A stretch of 6,234 nt of DNA from Nitrospinaceae bacterium. GTDB taxonomy: Bacteria > Nitrospinota > Nitrospinia > Nitrospinales > Nitrospinaceae. Where the stretch lies: NCBI GenBank assembly GCA_029261615.1, contig JAJDAX010000004.1:1-6234 (forward strand), read 5' to 3'. The notes under the pieces are model-generated. The model was not told the origin of the DNA. It saw only the letters and a program-made list of their open reading frames with translations, and did not search any database. The translations under genes and the position numbers were made by a program. This document shows, piece after piece, positions 5,418-6,234 of the stretch. The first letter of the stretch is position 1, and the number at the start of each line of letters is the position of its first letter.

Positions 5418-6234
5418 CCTGCCTGCAAAACAACAGGACTCAGCTTTAGTTTTTTTCGAGCCATTTCAGCATATCGATTGGCTATCTCCCGGCTCGGGTA
5501 TTGCCCGAGATACACGCGATACCATTGCCCCTTATCCTTGATTTCTATTTGCCGGATAAAAGGGAAATATCCATTTAATTTCAGCCGTTCCTCAAGGCCT
5601 TGCGCCCGGTCCAGTTTTTTAAACGAGGCTACCTGGACCCAGAAATTCTCGCTCTTTTCTTCGAGTTGACTTAAAGAAGACAACACCCACTCGTTATTTT
5701 TTTCCTCGGGTTTTGTTCCCTTGATTACAGATGCGGGACTCTTGGATACTAATTTCTTTTTACCCGAGTCTAAACTCTTTTTAGAAGGCACAGGCGTAGA
5801 CAGTGTTTTCTTGATATCCGCTGGTGGCACCGGCTTTGTTAATTTTGCCACAGCAACCTTTTCCGAAATGGGAGAAATCTGCACAGGTTTCACATGGGAG
5901 GATTTAATCTTCTTACTTTTCAGGCTAACTTTAACCGGGATGTTTTTTTCGATGACGTTTCCATTCAAATCCACAAACCGGTTCATTTTGGAATCACCCA
6001 GAATTTCAAAAAACGTGTAATGAAAATTGTCAACCTTTTCATTATTTGTTTCAGCCAACACAGCTCCAAAAGCGCGATTCGGTTTTGAAGCAACGGGTTT
6101 TCTAACAACGACCGCTTGTTCTAATTTGGTTTCCGGTTCAGCCTCTGATTGAAAAAGCTGCGCCTGCCCGGCAAAGTACATGCCCCCTCCAAAACCGCCC
6201 AGCACCAGCAGACAAATTAAAACTTTTGCCAAAC
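5414..6234 (-). CDS. FtsN-like membrane-anchored SPOR-domain protein, N-terminus cut by window edge
   Basis: The frame is open to the right edge. The earliest possible start inside the window is a TTG at 6232-6230, but the true start probably lies outside. Counting from that TTG there are 272 residues. A single transmembrane segment (about 4-21, KVLICLLVLGGFGGG) is followed by a long linker rich in Lys, Pro and Ser (about 100-180). The C-terminal SPOR domain covers 197-270, with the hallmark starts FWVQVASFKK and WYRVYLGQYPSREIANRYA. SPOR domains bind peptidoglycan glycan strands stripped of stem peptides at division sites. This single-pass layout therefore suggests a septum-localised envelope protein with its C-terminus in the periplasm. 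A more ordered segment at 70-95 (FHYTFFEILGD, then FVDLNGNVI) interrupts the linker. The stop overlaps that of the convergent TPR-cupredoxin gene. The SPOR call is firm; equivalence to FtsN is not shown. Confidence 0.88.
   Translation of the reverse strand, partial: LAKVLICLLVLGGFGGGMYFAGQAQLFQSEAEPETKLEQAVVVRKPVASKPNRAFGAVLAETNNEKVDNFHYTFFEILGDSKMNRFVDLNGNVIEKNIPVKVSLKSKKIKSSHVKPVQISPISEKVAVAKLTKPVPPADIKKTLSTPVPSKKSLDSGKKKLVSKSPASVIKGTKPEEKNNEWVLSSLSQLEEKSENFWVQVASFKKLDRAQGLEERLKLNGYFPFIRQIEIKDKGQWYRVYLGQYPSREIANRYAEMARKKLKLSPVVLQAG

Noticed and set aside
5418..5456. Possible terminator: CCTG/CAGG followed by seven T
   Set aside because: The stem is only 4 bp, the T run begins 12 bases after it, and the whole lies in the coding end of the SPOR gene, where the T run encodes Lys codons on the other strand.
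5721..6088. Plus-strand open frames opposite the SPOR gene
   Set aside because: The minus strand encodes a clear SPOR protein, and the plus-strand translations are shadows of its Lys/Pro-rich linker.
1..6234. CRISPR array, transposon ends, tRNA or toxin-antitoxin pair
   Set aside because: I read both strands for direct repeats, terminal inverted repeats, cloverleaf-like arms and small paired genes and found none that could be supported.

Overview
The window is a piece of bacterial chromosome with closely packed genes and a G+C content that looks mid-range by eye (roughly mid to high 40s; not computed). It carries five protein genes, two of them cut by the window edges. I see no tRNA or rRNA, no insertion sequence, no phage gene and no CRISPR array. 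The cell envelope looks Gram-negative: there is a predicted exported TPR/cupredoxin protein and an FtsN-like membrane-anchored SPOR protein. The mixture (YheT-type hydrolase, ABC-2-type permease of the ABC_tran_2 kind, RarA, a methylamine-type cupredoxin fused to TPRs, SPOR) would suit a Nitrospinota or delta-proteobacterial-type lineage. That assignment is an impression and cannot be proven from this sequence.

Layout. A leftward cluster fills positions 3800 to 1. Its order of transcription is a YheT-type alpha/beta hydrolase, an ABC-2-type permease whose start overlaps the hydrolase stop in an ATGA, and then rarA only 7 bases further on, running off the left edge. Between 3801 and 3998 lies a divergent intergenic region. 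It has a good sigma-70-like promoter for the rightward gene, a perfect leftward TATAAT, and a perfect 9-bp inverted repeat whose arms sit in the two core promoters. To the right, 3999-5417 encodes an exported protein made of a signal peptide, about four TPRs, a cupredoxin-like domain and a carboxypeptidase-regulatory-like beta domain. It meets the leftward SPOR gene tail to tail, with the two stop codons sharing four bases (TTAA).

How the genes might work together. The hydrolase and permease are translationally coupled and probably co-expressed, which could mean that a lipid or ester substrate links them, but no ATPase subunit is visible here. RarA is a replication-repair ATPase and is probably a passenger in the operon. 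The TPR-cupredoxin protein and the SPOR protein both act outside the cytoplasmic membrane, but nothing in the sequence ties their functions.

I did not find a convincing new multi-gene system. The items most worth a second look are the unusual copper-site residues and domain fusion in the TPR-cupredoxin protein, and the symmetric element in the divergent promoter region.
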